Below, piece by piece: positions 1 to 9,250 of a stretch of DNA of 64,000 bases; positions within the stretch are counted from its first letter, which is position 1; each line of letters begins with the position of its first letter. A model generated the notes under the pieces. That model ran no database searches, was not told the origin of the DNA, and saw only the letters and a list, made by a program, of their open reading frames with translations. The DNA comes from Kitasatospora sp. MAA19 (GTDB lineage Bacteria; Actinomycetota; Actinomycetes; Streptomycetales; Streptomycetaceae), in contig NZ_JARXYZ010000002.1 in assembly GCF_029894125.1 (NCBI RefSeq), positions 310,001 to 374,000 of the forward strand, in the 5' to 3' direction. The translations under genes and the position numbers were made by a program.

Positions 1-614
1 CGCAGGTCGTCGAGCGAGGAGACGCCGCCGGAGGCGACGACCGGGCGGTCGGTGGCGGCGCAGACGTCGCGCAGCAGCTGGAGGTTGGGGCCGGTCAGGG
101 TGCCGTCCCGGTTGACGTCGGTGACGACGTAGCGGGCGCAGCCCTCCCGGTCGAGCCGCTCCAGCACGTCGAAGAGCTGGCCGCCGTCGCGGGTCCAGCC
201 GCGGCCGCGCAGGGTGGTGCCGACGACGTCCAGGCCGACGGCGATCTTGTCGCCGTGCTCGGCGATGGCCTTGGCGACCCACTCGGGGGCCTCCAGCGCG
301 GCGGTGCCGAGGTTGACCCGGGTGCAGCCGGTGGCGAGCGCGTTGGCGAGCGACTCGTCGTCGCGGATGCCGCCGGACAGCTCGACCTTGATGTCGAGGC
401 GGCCGGTGACCTCGCGCAGCAGCTCGTAGTTGGTGCCGGTGCCGAAGGCGGCGTCGAGGTCCACCAGGTGCAGCCACTCGGCGCCGGCGTTCTGCCAGGC
501 GAGGGCGGCGGCCAGCGGCTCGCCGAAGGAGGTCTCGGTGCCGGAGGCGCCCTTGACCAGGCGGACGGCCTGGCCGTCCCGGACGTCGACGGCGGGAAGC
601 AGTTCGAGGCTCAT
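1..614 (-). CDS. priA: Bifunctional phosphoribosyl isomerase PriA (HisA/TrpF), 3' end outside window
   Basis: Isomerises ProFAR to PRFAR in histidine synthesis; in actinomycetes the same enzyme usually also performs the TrpF reaction of tryptophan synthesis. The visible ~204 residues begin [14 protein letters not shown], carrying the N-terminal catalytic Asp of the HisA family, and continue with the (beta-alpha)8 phosphate-binding segments [10 protein letters not shown] and VASGGVSSL. Family length is about 240 residues, so roughly the last 35-40 lie off the left edge. The ATG at 614 is 30 bases after the hisH stop, as the last visible gene of the his operon. The dual PriA role is inferred from the lineage; HisA membership is clear from sequence. 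Confidence 0.93.
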   Translation of the reverse strand, partial: MSLELLPAVDVRDGQAVRLVKGASGTETSFGEPLAAALAWQNAGAEWLHLVDLDAAFGTGTNYELLREVTGRLDIKVELSGGIRDDESLANALATGCTRVNLGTAALEAPEWVAKAIAEHGDKIAVGLDVVGTTLRGRGWTRDGGQLFDVLERLDREGCARYVVTDVNRDGTLTGPNLQLLRDVCAATDRPVVASGGVSSLDDL

Positions 615-644
615 AGTCTTAACTCTTCTGTCGTCAGAGGGTCG

Positions 645-1280
645 TCAGAGGGTGTCGACCCAGTTGGTCAGGAGGGCGGCACCGGCGTCGCCGGACTTCT
701 CGGGGTGGAACTGGGTGGCCCAGAGCGGGCCGTTCTCGACGGCCGCGACGAACGGCTGCCCGTGCGTGGCCCAGGTGACGAGCGGGGGGTGGATCCGCGC
801 GCTGTGGGTCTCCAGCTCCCAGTGCCGCACGCCGTAGGAGTGCACGAAGTAGAAGCGGCTCTGCGGGTCGAGGCCGGCGAACATCCGGCTGCCCTCGGGC
901 ACGTCCACGGTGTTCCAGCCCATGTGCGGGATGACCGGGGCCTCCAGCGGTTCGACGGTGCCCGGCCACTCGTCGCAGCCGGCCGTCTCCACGCCGTGCT
1001 CGACCCCCTTCTCGAAGAGGATCTGCATGCCGACGCAGATGCCCATGACGGGGCGGCCCCCGGCGAGCCGGCGGTCGATGATCCAGTCACCGCGGACGGC
1101 CTTCAGGCCGCGCATGCAGGCCTCGAAGGCACCGACGCCGGGGACGAGCAGGCCGTCCGCGTTCATCGCGGTGTCGTAGTCGGAGGTGACGGTGACGTCC
1201 GCCCCGGTCCGTTCGAGCGCGCGCTGCGCCGAGCGGAGGTTGCCCGACCCGTAGTCGAGGACGACGACGTTCTTGCCCAT
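645..1280 (-). CDS. hisH: Imidazole glycerol phosphate synthase glutaminase subunit HisH
   Basis: Class I glutamine amidotransferase that supplies ammonia to HisF for making IGP and AICAR. The 211-residue product has the nucleophile Cys82 in [11 protein letters not shown] and the His192/Glu194 pair in QFHPEKSG, so the triad is complete. The N-terminus [13 protein letters not shown] is typical. It lies between the small membrane protein gene and priA in the his operon. The partner hisF is not in the window and probably lies beyond the left edge. Confidence 0.96.
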   Translation of the reverse strand: MGKNVVVLDYGSGNLRSAQRALERTGADVTVTSDYDTAMNADGLLVPGVGAFEACMRGLKAVRGDWIIDRRLAGGRPVMGICVGMQILFEKGVEHGVETAGCDEWPGTVEPLEAPVIPHMGWNTVDVPEGSRMFAGLDPQSRFYFVHSYGVRHWELETHSARIHPPLVTWATHGQPFVAAVENGPLWATQFHPEKSGDAGAALLTNWVDTL

Positions 1281-1322
1281 GTTCAGGTGTCCAGTCTCTC
1301 TACGTGTCCGGAGCCCACGTGG

Positions 1323-1475
1323 CTAGAGGCGCATGATGCCGGCGGCCAGGCACATCACCGAGCCGAACGCGAGCACCAGGATGACGCCCTTGGGCAGCTT
1401 CTGCTTCCAGAACGAGATCACGCCGCCGGCCAGGAAGAGGCCGACGAAGATGAGGGCGAGGGCAGCCTTGCTCAC
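1323..1475 (-). CDS. Small two-helix membrane protein in the his operon (50 aa)
   Basis: The product is 50 residues, starting VSKAALALIFVGLFLAG. It has two hydrophobic segments (about residues 4-22 and 30-48) separated by the basic turn WKQKLPKG, so a helical hairpin is expected. The GTG at 1475 overlaps the hisB stop by four bases (GTGA), which implies translational coupling and fixes the start; a longer reading frame upstream is the hisB shadow. It sits between hisB and hisH. No function is recognised. A histidine-pathway role is suggested only by position. Confidence 0.8.
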   Translation of the reverse strand: MSKAALALIFVGLFLAGGVISFWKQKLPKGVILVLAFGSVMCLAAGIMRL

Positions 1476-2065
1476 AGTGCACCCTTGGTCGAGGGGAGGA
1501 TGCCGGCCGCGCGCGGGTCGCGCTCGGAGGCGTAGCGCAGGGCCCGGGCCAGCGCCTTGAACTGGCATTCCACGATGTGGTGGGCGTTGCGCCCGTACGG
1601 CACGTGGACGTGCAGCGCGATCTGCGCCTGGGCCACGAAGGACTCCAGGATGTGCCGGGTCATCGTGGTGTCGTAGCTGCCGATCATCGGCGCCATGTTC
1701 TCGGGCTCGGTGTGCACCAGGTAGGGCCGGCCGGAGAGGTCCACGGTGACCTGGGCGAGCGACTCGTCCAGCGGCACCGTGCAGTTGCCGAAGCGGTAGA
1801 TGCCGACCTTGTCGCCGAGCGCCTGCTTGAAGGCGGCGCCCAGCGCGAGGGCGGTGTCCTCGATGGTGTGGTGGGTGTCGATGTGCAGGTCGCCGTCGGT
1901 CTTGACGGTGAGGTCGAACAGACCGTGGCGGCCGAGCTGGTCGAGCATGTGGTCGTAGAACCCGACGCCCGTGGAGATGTCGGTCCTTCCGGTGCCGTCG
2001 AGATCGATCTCGACCAGGACCGAGGTCTCCTTGGTGGTGCGCTCAACGCGTCCGATGCGGGACAT
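1472..2065 (-). CDS. hisB: Imidazoleglycerol-phosphate dehydratase HisB
   Basis: Dehydrates IGP to imidazole acetol phosphate in histidine synthesis. At 197 residues it is the monofunctional dehydratase without the phosphatase domain found in enterobacteria. The metal-binding histidine motifs GVGFYDHMLDQLGRH, HIDTHHTIED and HHIVECQFKALA are all present. It lies 6 bases after the hisC stop and overlaps the next small gene by 4 bases. Confidence 0.97.
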   Translation of the reverse strand: MSRIGRVERTTKETSVLVEIDLDGTGRTDISTGVGFYDHMLDQLGRHGLFDLTVKTDGDLHIDTHHTIEDTALALGAAFKQALGDKVGIYRFGNCTVPLDESLAQVTVDLSGRPYLVHTEPENMAPMIGSYDTTMTRHILESFVAQAQIALHVHVPYGRNAHHIVECQFKALARALRYASERDPRAAGILPSTKGAL

Positions 2066-2071
2066 ACGGGG

Positions 2072-3181
2072 TTACAGCTCCTTGATCACGGTGCGAACGG
2101 CGTCCAGGAAGGCGTCGTTCTCGGCGGGCGTGCCGGCGGTGACGCGCAGCCACCCGGGGACGCCGTTGTCACGGACCAGGACGCCCTGGTCGAGGATGGC
2201 CTGCCAGACGGCGTGGGTGTCGGCGAAGCGGCCGAACTGGACGAAGTTGGCGTCCGAGTCGGTGACCTCCAGGCCGAGCCCGCGCAGCGCGTCCACCAGC
2301 CGGTCGCGCTCCGCCTTGAGCCGGCCGACGTAGCCGAGCAGGGTGTCGGTGTGCTCCAGGCAGGCCAGCGCGGTGGCCTGGGTGACGGCCGACAGGTGGT
2401 AGGGCAGGCGGACCAGCTGCACCGCGTCCACCACCGCCGGGTCGCCGGCCAGGTAGCCCAGCCGCAGCCCGGCCGCGCCGAAGGCCTTCGACATGGTGCG
2501 GCTGACCACCAGGTTGGGGCGGCCCTCGATGAGCGGCAGCAGCGAGGCGCGGTGCGAGAACTCGACGTACGCCTCGTCGACGACCACCAGGCTGGGCCCG
2601 GCGGCCTGCGCGGCCTCGTACAGCCGGAGCACGGTGTCGGCGGCGACGGCGGTGCCGGTCGGGTTGTTCGGCGAGCAGACGAAGACCACGTTCGGCCGGT
2701 GCTCGGCGATCGCGGTGACGGCGGCGTCCAGGTCGATGGTGAAGTCGTCGCTCCGCGGACCGGAGATCCACTCGGTGCCGGTGCCCCGGGAGATCAGCGC
2801 GTGCATCGAGTAGGAGGGCTCGAAGCCGAGCGCGCTGCGGCCGGGGCCGCCGAAGGTCTGCAGCAGCTGCTGGAGCACCTCGTTGGAGCCGTTGGCGGCC
2901 CAGACCTGCTCGCGCGCGACCGGGAAGCCGGTGGTGCGGGTCAGGTACGCCGCGAGGCCCTCGCGCAGCTCGACCGCGTCCCGGTCGGGGTAGCGGTTGA
3001 GGTTCCGGGCCGCCTCGGCGACGCGCTCGGCGATCCGGGCCACCAGCTCCTCGGGGAGCGGGTACGGGTTCTCGTTGGTGTTCAGCTGGACGGGCACGTC
3101 CAACTGCGGTGCGCCGTACGGGGACTGGCCGCGCAGCTCGTCACGGATGGGGAGGTCGTCGATGCGGGTCACAGCGGTCAC
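2072..3181 (-). CDS. hisC: Histidinol-phosphate aminotransferase HisC
   Basis: PLP-dependent class I/II aminotransferase producing histidinol phosphate from imidazole acetol phosphate. With the GTG start at 3181 the product is 369 residues. [12 protein letters not shown] near the N-terminus, [10 protein letters not shown], and the Schiff-base lysine in [17 protein letters not shown] are diagnostic. The GTG overlaps the hisD stop as GTGA, which supports this start over the longer open frame. Operon order is hisD-hisC-hisB. Confidence 0.95.
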   Translation of the reverse strand: MTAVTRIDDLPIRDELRGQSPYGAPQLDVPVQLNTNENPYPLPEELVARIAERVAEAARNLNRYPDRDAVELREGLAAYLTRTTGFPVAREQVWAANGSNEVLQQLLQTFGGPGRSALGFEPSYSMHALISRGTGTEWISGPRSDDFTIDLDAAVTAIAEHRPNVVFVCSPNNPTGTAVAADTVLRLYEAAQAAGPSLVVVDEAYVEFSHRASLLPLIEGRPNLVVSRTMSKAFGAAGLRLGYLAGDPAVVDAVQLVRLPYHLSAVTQATALACLEHTDTLLGYVGRLKAERDRLVDALRGLGLEVTDSDANFVQFGRFADTHAVWQAILDQGVLVRDNGVPGWLRVTAGTPAENDAFLDAVRTVIKEL

Positions 3182-4485
3182 GAGCCGGGCACCGTCCAAT
3201 CGAATCGGGCCTTGATCGCGTCGCCGTGCCCCGGCAGGTCCTCCGCGTTGGCCAGGTTGACGACGTGCGCGGCGACGTCCGCGAGCGCGTCCCGGTCGTA
3301 CTCGACGACCTGGACGCCGCGCAGGAAGGTCTGCACGGACAGGCCCGCGGAGTGGCAGGCGCAGCCGCCGGTGGGCAGCACGTGGTTGGAGCCGGCCGCG
3401 TAGTCGCCCAGCGAGACCGGGGTCCAGCGGCCGATGAAGATCGCGCCCGCGTTGACGACCCTGGCGGCGACCGCGTGCGGGTCGCGGGTCTGGATCTCCA
3501 GGTGCTCGGCCGCGTAGGCGTTGACCACGGCGAGGCCCTGGTCCAGGTCGTCGACCAGGATGATCCCGGACTGCCGGCCGCCCAGCGCCTCGGCCACCCG
3601 CTCGCTGTGCTTGGTCCGCGCGACCTGCACGGCCAGCTCGGCCTCGACCGCCTCGGCCAGCTCCGGCGAGTCGGTGACCAGCACCGAGCCGGAGGTCGGG
3701 CCGTGCTCGGCCTGGCTGATCAGGTCGGCGGCCACGTCGGACGCCAGCGCGCTGTCGTCGGCGAGGACGGCGATCTCGGTCGGGCCGGCCTCCGAGTCGA
3801 TGCCGATCCGGCCGGCGAACAGGCGCTTGGCGGCGGCCACGTAGATGTTGCCGGGGCCGGTGACCATGGTGACCGGCGCGCACTCCTCGGTGCCCAGCGC
3901 GAACATCGCCACCGCCTGGGCGCCGCCGACGGAGTAGACCTCGTCCACGCCGAGCAGCGCGCAGGCCGCCAGGATGGTCGGGTGCACGCGGCCCCCGAAC
4001 TCCTTCTGCGGCGGGGAGGTCACCGCGATGCCCCGCACGCCCGCCTCCTGGGCCGGCACCACGTTCATCACCACGGAGGACGGGTAGACCGCCAGCCCGC
4101 CCGGCACGTACAGGCCGACCCGCTCCACCGGCACCCAGCGCTGGGTGACCGTGCCGCCCGGCACCACCCGGGTGGTGTGCCCGGTGCGGCGCTGGTCGGC
4201 GTGCACGGCGCGGGCCCGGCGGATCGACTCCTCCAGGGCGGCCCGCACCTTCGGGTCCAGCGTCTCCAGGGCCTCGGTCAGCTGCTCGGCCGGGACGCGG
4301 GTCGACTCCAGCCGGACGCCGTCGAAGCGCTCGGTGATCTCGATCACGGCCGCGACCCCGCGATGGCGTACGTCCTCGGCGATCGGCCGCACCTTCTCCA
4401 GGGCGGCCGCCACGTCGAACTCGGCACGGGGCAGCAGGTCACGCGGGTCGTCCAGCGAGCCGCGGAGGTCGATTCGAGAGATCAC
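3178..4485 (-). CDS. hisD: Histidinol dehydrogenase HisD
   Basis: Zinc- and NAD-dependent enzyme oxidising L-histidinol to histidine in two steps. From GTG 4485 ([10 protein letters not shown]) the product is 435 residues, the normal family length. Conserved segments include [33 protein letters not shown] and [10 protein letters not shown], the last with zinc-site residues. It is the first gene of the operon. The 91-base gap to the divergent gene at 4577 must hold the operon promoter; an imperfect palindrome there is recorded under rejected observations. Confidence 0.95.
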   Translation of the reverse strand: MISRIDLRGSLDDPRDLLPRAEFDVAAALEKVRPIAEDVRHRGVAAVIEITERFDGVRLESTRVPAEQLTEALETLDPKVRAALEESIRRARAVHADQRRTGHTTRVVPGGTVTQRWVPVERVGLYVPGGLAVYPSSVVMNVVPAQEAGVRGIAVTSPPQKEFGGRVHPTILAACALLGVDEVYSVGGAQAVAMFALGTEECAPVTMVTGPGNIYVAAAKRLFAGRIGIDSEAGPTEIAVLADDSALASDVAADLISQAEHGPTSGSVLVTDSPELAEAVEAELAVQVARTKHSERVAEALGGRQSGIILVDDLDQGLAVVNAYAAEHLEIQTRDPHAVAARVVNAGAIFIGRWTPVSLGDYAAGSNHVLPTGGCACHSAGLSVQTFLRGVQVVEYDRDALADVAAHVVNLANAEDLPGHGDAIKARFDWTVPGS

Positions 4486-4576
4486 GCCACCCAGTGTAAG
4501 GAGTGGCCGGAACCACTGGTCCCGTATTTCACTCCGTGATACGAAAGGCGAGACGACCGGGGGGGCGGGGGAAACC

Positions 4577-6154
4577 ATGGTGGAGCAGGCTCCGGAGGGC
4601 TGGACCGACACCGAGCGTGAGCTCTGGGAGGCCTTCCGCCGCGGCAACGTGTTCGACCGGCGCAGCGGCGACGCCGACACCGACGACCCCTTCGGTGACG
4701 CCGTCTGGGGCCCCGGGCGCACCGTCCGGGCCAGGGTCCTGGCCCACCTGCTGCTGGCCGGCCCGGCCGCCGCCACCGGGCGGGTCGCCTCACTGCGGCT
4801 CAACGGCGTGTCGGTCACCGGCGCGCTCAACCTGGCCGGCGGCGACATCGGCCACTACGTCGAACTCCGCGACTGCCGGTTCGAGCAGAAGATCCTGATC
4901 TCCGAGGCCGGGGCCAGCACCCTGCGCTTCGTCCGCTGTCTGATCCCCCGCATGGAGGCCTCCCGGCTCGCCACCACCGGCGACCTCCACCTGGCCCGCT
5001 GCCGGATACCCGAGGGCATACGGCTCACCGACGCCAAGATCGGCACCGACCTGCTGCTCAACCAGACCGTCCTCGGCTGCGACCGCTTCGGCCGCGCGGT
5101 CTCCGCCGACGGGATGGCGGTCCACCAGGACTTCGAGGCCGACCGGATCGAGGTCCACGGCGAGCTGAGCCTGCGCACCACCCGGATCGGCGGCCGGTTC
5201 TCGCTGCGCGGGGCCCAGCTGCACGCCGTCCCGCAGAACCGCATCTGCCTCAACGCCGTCCGCATCACCGTCGGCCACACCTGCTACCTGACCAGCTCGG
5301 CCGACGCCGGGTGGAGCGGCTCCCGCAGCTACTACGGCTCCGGCTACGGCCAGGTGGCCCCGCCCGGCGCGCCCAGCACCCCGTTCCGCGCCTACGGCCA
5401 GGTGCGGCTCTCCGACGCCCGGTTCGACGGGGCCTGCCTGATCTCCGGCGAATTCCACCTGGAGGGTGACGACGAGCTCTCGCTGCGCCGCATCCACACC
5501 CCCGAACTGCGCTTCGCCTGCCGGGTGCGCCCCACCGGCCCGGTCTCGCTCACCCGCGCCCGGGTCGGCAACCTGGTCGACACCCCGGAGGCCTGGCCGC
5601 GCGGCAAGCACCTCGGACTGACCGGCTTCGTCTACGAGAACCTGCGCCCCGCCGCGCCGTTCACCGTCCAGCAGCGGATCGCCTGGCTGGAGGGCGCCTC
5701 CGCCGACTTCCAGCCCGAGTCCTACGAGCAGCTCGCCGCCGCCCTGCGCCGCGACGGCGCCGACGACGACGCCCGCGAGGTGCTGTACGCCAAGCAGCGC
5801 CGCCGCCGCCAGACCCTCCCGCTGCCCGCCCGGATCTGGGGCCGGGTCCAGGACGCCACCGTCGGCTACGGCTACCGCCCCGGCCGGGCCGGCCTGTGGC
5901 TGCTGCTCGCCTGGGCCCTGGGCAGCGCCTGGTTCGCCACCCACCAGCCGGAGCCGCTGAAGCTCGACGAGCGCCCGCACTGGAACCCGGTGCTGTACAC
6001 GCTCAGCCAGCTGATCCCGGTCGTCGACCTCGGCCAGCAGGGCTGGAACCCCGGCGGCCTCAGCCAGTACGTCTCCGCCGGGCTGGTGATCGTCGGCTGG
6101 CTGCTCGCGACCACCGTCGTCGCGGGCGCCTCCCGGATGCTCCAGCGGGGATGA
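4577..6154 (+). CDS. Membrane-anchored protein with a repetitive beta-helix-like cytoplasmic domain
   Basis: 525 residues from the ATG at 4577. The N-terminal ~400 residues contain recurring units of the type [34 protein letters not shown] and [16 protein letters not shown], roughly 20-25 residues apart. This resembles the right-handed beta-helix of pentapeptide-like proteins, though strict pentapeptide repeats are not evident. Two C-terminal hydrophobic segments ([17 protein letters not shown] and [18 protein letters not shown]) anchor it in the membrane. Streptomyces homologues are often labelled oxidoreductase, but no cofactor motif is visible and I do not support that name. Divergent from hisD. 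Confidence 0.7.
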   Translation: MVEQAPEGWTDTERELWEAFRRGNVFDRRSGDADTDDPFGDAVWGPGRTVRARVLAHLLLAGPAAATGRVASLRLNGVSVTGALNLAGGDIGHYVELRDCRFEQKILISEAGASTLRFVRCLIPRMEASRLATTGDLHLARCRIPEGIRLTDAKIGTDLLLNQTVLGCDRFGRAVSADGMAVHQDFEADRIEVHGELSLRTTRIGGRFSLRGAQLHAVPQNRICLNAVRITVGHTCYLTSSADAGWSGSRSYYGSGYGQVAPPGAPSTPFRAYGQVRLSDARFDGACLISGEFHLEGDDELSLRRIHTPELRFACRVRPTGPVSLTRARVGNLVDTPEAWPRGKHLGLTGFVYENLRPAAPFTVQQRIAWLEGASADFQPESYEQLAAALRRDGADDDAREVLYAKQRRRRQTLPLPARIWGRVQDATVGYGYRPGRAGLWLLLAWALGSAWFATHQPEPLKLDERPHWNPVLYTLSQLIPVVDLGQQGWNPGGLSQYVSAGLVIVGWLLATTVVAGASRMLQRG

Positions 6155-6216
6155 CCGCCTCCCCGCGGGGATAACCGCGACGCACCACGCCCGCCCGGGG
6201 AACTACGCTGTCCGCC

Positions 6217-6945
6217 GTGACAGAACGGCTGCCGCTCTTCCCGCTGAACAACGTGCTCTACCCGGGCCTCGTGCTGCCCCTGAACGTCTTCGAGGAGCGC
6301 TACCGCCGTCTCGTCGCCGACCTGCTCGCACTCCCGGCCGACACCCCCCGCCGCTTCGGCGTGCTCGCCATCAAGGACGGCCGTGAGGTCGCCCCGGTCC
6401 GCCCGGAGGAAGGTCCGGCCGGGCCGCTCGACGGCCTCGGCACCGCCACCGGGGACCCGCTGGAGGCGATCTTCCACATCGGCTGCGTCGCCGACGTCGC
6501 GTCCGTCCAGGAGCAGCCCGACGGACGCTACGAGCTCCTGGTCACCGGCACCACCCGGTTCCGGCTCCGCTCGGTGGAGGTCTCCGGTCCGTACCTGACC
6601 GGCGAGGCCGAACTAGTCGAGGAGCGCCCCGGGGAGGGCTCCGGCGCCCTCGCCTCCGAGGTCGAGCGGGCCTTCCGGGTCTACCAGAAGCGCCTGGCCG
6701 GCGCCCGCGAGGCCAGCACCGTCGGACGCCAGGAACTCCCCGACGACCCGCAGGTGCTCTCCTACCTGGTCGCCGCCGCGTCCGTGTTCGAGACCCCGGT
6801 CAAGCAGCAGCTGCTGGCCTGCCCGGACACCGCCCAGCGGCTGCGCACCGAACTCGACCTGCTGCGCCGCGAGAGCGCCGTGCTCAGCTGGCTGCCGTCG
6901 CTGCCCGCGGTCGACCTCACCCGCCAGTCGTTCAGCCCCAACTAG
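6217..6945 (+). CDS. LON N-terminal (substrate-binding) domain protein
   Basis: The product is 242 residues from a GTG start. The opening LPLFPLNNVLYPGLVLPLNV and the following ERYRRLV are the signature of the Lon protease N-terminal domain. No AAA ATPase or peptidase domain follows, so this is a stand-alone LON protein of unknown function, common in actinomycetes. The ybaK-like gene starts 14 bases after its stop, so the two are probably co-transcribed. Confidence 0.85.
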   Translation: MTERLPLFPLNNVLYPGLVLPLNVFEERYRRLVADLLALPADTPRRFGVLAIKDGREVAPVRPEEGPAGPLDGLGTATGDPLEAIFHIGCVADVASVQEQPDGRYELLVTGTTRFRLRSVEVSGPYLTGEAELVEERPGEGSGALASEVERAFRVYQKRLAGAREASTVGRQELPDDPQVLSYLVAAASVFETPVKQQLLACPDTAQRLRTELDLLRRESAVLSWLPSLPAVDLTRQSFSPN

Positions 6946-6959
6946 CCCAGGACCCGCGC

Positions 6960-7454
6960 ATGGCGAAGAAAGCGAAGAAGGGCGCGCAGGGCACCCCTGC
7001 CACCGTCGCCCTGGAGACCGCCGCCGTCCCGTTCAGCGTGCACGCCTACGAGCACGACCCGGCCGCCGCCTCCTACGGCGGCGAGGCCGCCGAGGCCCTG
7101 GGCGTCGCCGCCGAGCGGGTCTTCAAGACGCTGGTCGCGGACGTGGACGGCGTCCTCATCGTCGGCGTGGTCCCGGTCGCCGGCCGGCTCGACCTCAAGG
7201 CCCTCGCGGCGGCCGTGGGCGGCAAGCGCGCCGCCATGGCCGACCCGGCCGCCGCCGAGCGCAGCAGCGGCTACGTCCGCGGCGGGATCTCCCCGCTGGG
7301 CCAGCGCCGGGCGCTGCGCACCGTCGTCGACGCCAGCGCCCTCACGCACCCCACCGTCTACGTCTCCGCCGGCCGCCGCGGCCTGGAGGTCGAACTCGCC
7401 CCCGGCGACCTGGTGGCCCTCACCGGGGCCCACACCGCCCCCATCGCGCGCTGA
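6960..7454 (+). CDS. ybaK: Cys-tRNA(Pro)/Cys-tRNA(Cys) deacylase, YbaK family
   Basis: Trans-editing domain protein (164 residues) expected to hydrolyse mischarged Cys-tRNA(Pro). It has the YbaK/EbsC fold with the conserved lysine in RVFKTLVADVDG, followed by GGKRAAMADP, GYVRGGISPLGQ and the C-terminal VYVSAGRRGLEVEL. The N-terminal MAKKAKKG is a short basic extension. It follows the LON gene closely. A terminator hairpin begins at its stop codon. Confidence 0.9.
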   Translation: MAKKAKKGAQGTPATVALETAAVPFSVHAYEHDPAAASYGGEAAEALGVAAERVFKTLVADVDGVLIVGVVPVAGRLDLKALAAAVGGKRAAMADPAAAERSSGYVRGGISPLGQRRALRTVVDASALTHPTVYVSAGRRGLEVELAPGDLVALTGAHTAPIAR

Positions 7455-7480
7455 GCCGACCGGGCCCGCCCGGTCGGCTC
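7453..7480. terminator. Bidirectional hairpin terminator
   Basis: A perfect 12-bp stem (7453-7464 with 7469-7480, loop CCCG) overlaps the ybaK stop and lies between the convergent genes ending at 7454 (+) and 7539 (-). There is no U-tract, which is common in this lineage. Confidence 0.7.
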
Positions 7481-7538
7481 TCGCGCCCCCTCGCGCCCCC
7501 TTGCGAAGGCCGGGGGCGCCCCGCTCAGTCCGGCCCGC

Positions 7539-8369
7539 TCAGCCCGGTCCCCGGTCCCCCGGCCGCGCGGCGCCGTCCGAAACCGGCTGCTCCCCGCCCA
7601 CCGCGGGAGCGGCCGGAGCCTCGGGAGCGGCCGGCGGCTCAGGGGCGGCCGGAGCCTCGGGGGTCTGCGGCAGCTGTCCGTACGGCCCCGCCCAGTACGG
7701 CGGCGGGTCCTGCTCCCGCTTCCCGAACGCCGCCGACAGCGCCAGCAGCACCACCATCGCCGTCATCGGCCACACCACCAGCGCGCCCATCGCGCCCAGG
7801 TCGATACTCGCGTCGAAGTGCCCGCCGTTGCCGACCCGCCGGGCCTCGGCGATCAGGTTGTCGCTGGGCCCGAGCCACCGCCCGAGGCGCCAGGCGCCGA
7901 CCGACCCGAGCAGTCCGCCGACCACCAGCCCGACCGCGACCGCGATGCCACCGCCGCGCCGCCGGGTGATCAGGAAGGCCCCGAGCGCGGTCAGGATGCC
8001 CGCGCCGAGCCCGATCAGGACGAAGACCGCGTCGGCCCCCGCCCGCTGCTCGCCTTCCGGGTCGGCGTAGAGGATCCGGTCGCCGTCCACGACCAGCGGC
8101 ACCTTGGGCGCCAGCCAGACCCACAGCCCCGCCATCACCAGCCCGACCACGATGCAGGCCAGTACCGTGCCCGCGCCGATCCGCAGCTCCGGCAGCAGCC
8201 GCTCCAGGAGCCTGGGCTCCGGCGACTGTGCCACCGCGAGGCCGGTCGGCGGCGTCCCGGCGTCCGGGGCCGGCGGCGGCGCGAACGGGTTGGGGGTGGC
8301 GTCCGGCACCGCGTCCGCGTCGGCGCGGGTGGGATCCGGAGGCGTGTTCGGTACGGTCACAGGCCCCAT
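7539..8369 (-). CDS. DUF2567-like integral membrane protein
   Basis: 276 residues: a Pro/Ala-rich cytoplasmic N-terminus (about 1-65), four predicted membrane segments (VLACIVVGLVMAGLWVWLA, FVLIGLGAGILTALGAFLI, AVAVGLVVGGLLGSVGAW, ALVVWPMTAMVVLLALSAAF), and an Ala/Pro-rich C-terminal tail. An extracytoplasmic loop follows the first helix. The arrangement matches actinobacterial DUF2567 proteins; that assignment is from memory. The start could instead be the GTG at 8360, which has a better-placed GGGGCC upstream. It lies 65 bases downstream of the ABC permease. Confidence 0.65.
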   Translation of the reverse strand: MGPVTVPNTPPDPTRADADAVPDATPNPFAPPPAPDAGTPPTGLAVAQSPEPRLLERLLPELRIGAGTVLACIVVGLVMAGLWVWLAPKVPLVVDGDRILYADPEGEQRAGADAVFVLIGLGAGILTALGAFLITRRRGGGIAVAVGLVVGGLLGSVGAWRLGRWLGPSDNLIAEARRVGNGGHFDASIDLGAMGALVVWPMTAMVVLLALSAAFGKREQDPPPYWAGPYGQLPQTPEAPAAPEPPAAPEAPAAPAVGGEQPVSDGAARPGDRGPG

Positions 8370-8434
8370 CGTTTCACGATCGCGGCCCGGACGAGCCTTC
8401 GCCCGTGCCTCTCGGCGGCGGACTCAGACACGCC

Positions 8435-9250
8435 CTACCGCGAGACGGCCCGCCGGTACGCCCAGGTGGCGATCGCCAGCGACACCACGCCGACGCCCGC
8501 GCAGACCGCCAGGTCCCCTGCGACCAGCACCCAGTCCGGGTCGGGCGTGAAGGTCTCGGCGAAGGCCTCCACGCCGTACGTGGACGGCAGCAGGTCCCGC
8601 AGCCACAGCACCGGCTGCGGCAGGTGGTCGACCGGCAGCACGCCGAGCAGCAGCGCCGCCGACATGCCGAGCTGCCCGAGCATGGTGGCGATCTCCTGGC
8701 GGGGTGCGAGCAGCCCGCAGGCGGCGCCGAGCCCGGACAGGGCGGCCCCGGCGAGCGGGACGACCGCCAGCAGCACCCACAGCTGCCCGAGCGGCAGCCC
8801 GAACATCACCGCGCCGAAGGCCGCCGTGGCGACCGTGCCCGGCAGCGTGAACGAGGCGTACGCGGCGGCCGCACCGAGCACCACCGAGGCGGCGGGCACG
8901 GGCAGCGTGGCGTAGTGGTCGAGCCCGCCGGTGGCCCGCAGCCGGCCGAAGTACTGGGCGAGCAGGTTGAGCGCGACGAACGCCACCACCAGCACGCTGG
9001 AGCCCGCCACCACCGACCGCGCGGCCGAGGTCTGCCCGGCGTCCACCACCCCCCGCATCATCACCAGGATGCCGACGGACTGGAAGGTGGCGACGAACAG
9101 CAGCGGGATCCGCGCGACCTTGGCCCGGGCGAGCTGGGCCCGGTAGACGGCGGCGAGCGCGGGCAGCAGCCGGGCCGCCGGGGCGAGCGGGGCGGGTGCG
9201 CCGCCGGTCGCGGGGGCGGTGGCCTGCGGCGGCACCGAGAGCAGCGTCAC
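8435..9250 (-). CDS. ABC-2 type transporter permease
   Basis: The 271-residue product carries six hydrophobic segments, including IPLLFVATFQSVGILVMM, SSVLVVAFVALNLLAQYF and LGQLWVLLAVVPLAGAALSGLG, after a short Ala/Pro-rich N-terminus. It has the ABC-2 family organisation, as in drug and polysaccharide exporters. The GTG start at 9250 overlaps the ATPase stop (GTGA), so the two are coupled and probably form one exporter. The substrate is not evident. Confidence 0.88.
   Translation of the reverse strand: MTLLSVPPQATAPATGGAPAPLAPAARLLPALAAVYRAQLARAKVARIPLLFVATFQSVGILVMMRGVVDAGQTSAARSVVAGSSVLVVAFVALNLLAQYFGRLRATGGLDHYATLPVPAASVVLGAAAAYASFTLPGTVATAAFGAVMFGLPLGQLWVLLAVVPLAGAALSGLGAACGLLAPRQEIATMLGQLGMSAALLLGVLPVDHLPQPVLWLRDLLPSTYGVEAFAETFTPDPDWVLVAGDLAVCAGVGVVSLAIATWAYRRAVSR

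Noticed and set aside
4539..4557. Imperfect palindrome GTATTTCACTCCGTGATAC between hisD and the divergent gene
   Set aside because: The arms differ in length and sequence; without conservation data it could be chance.
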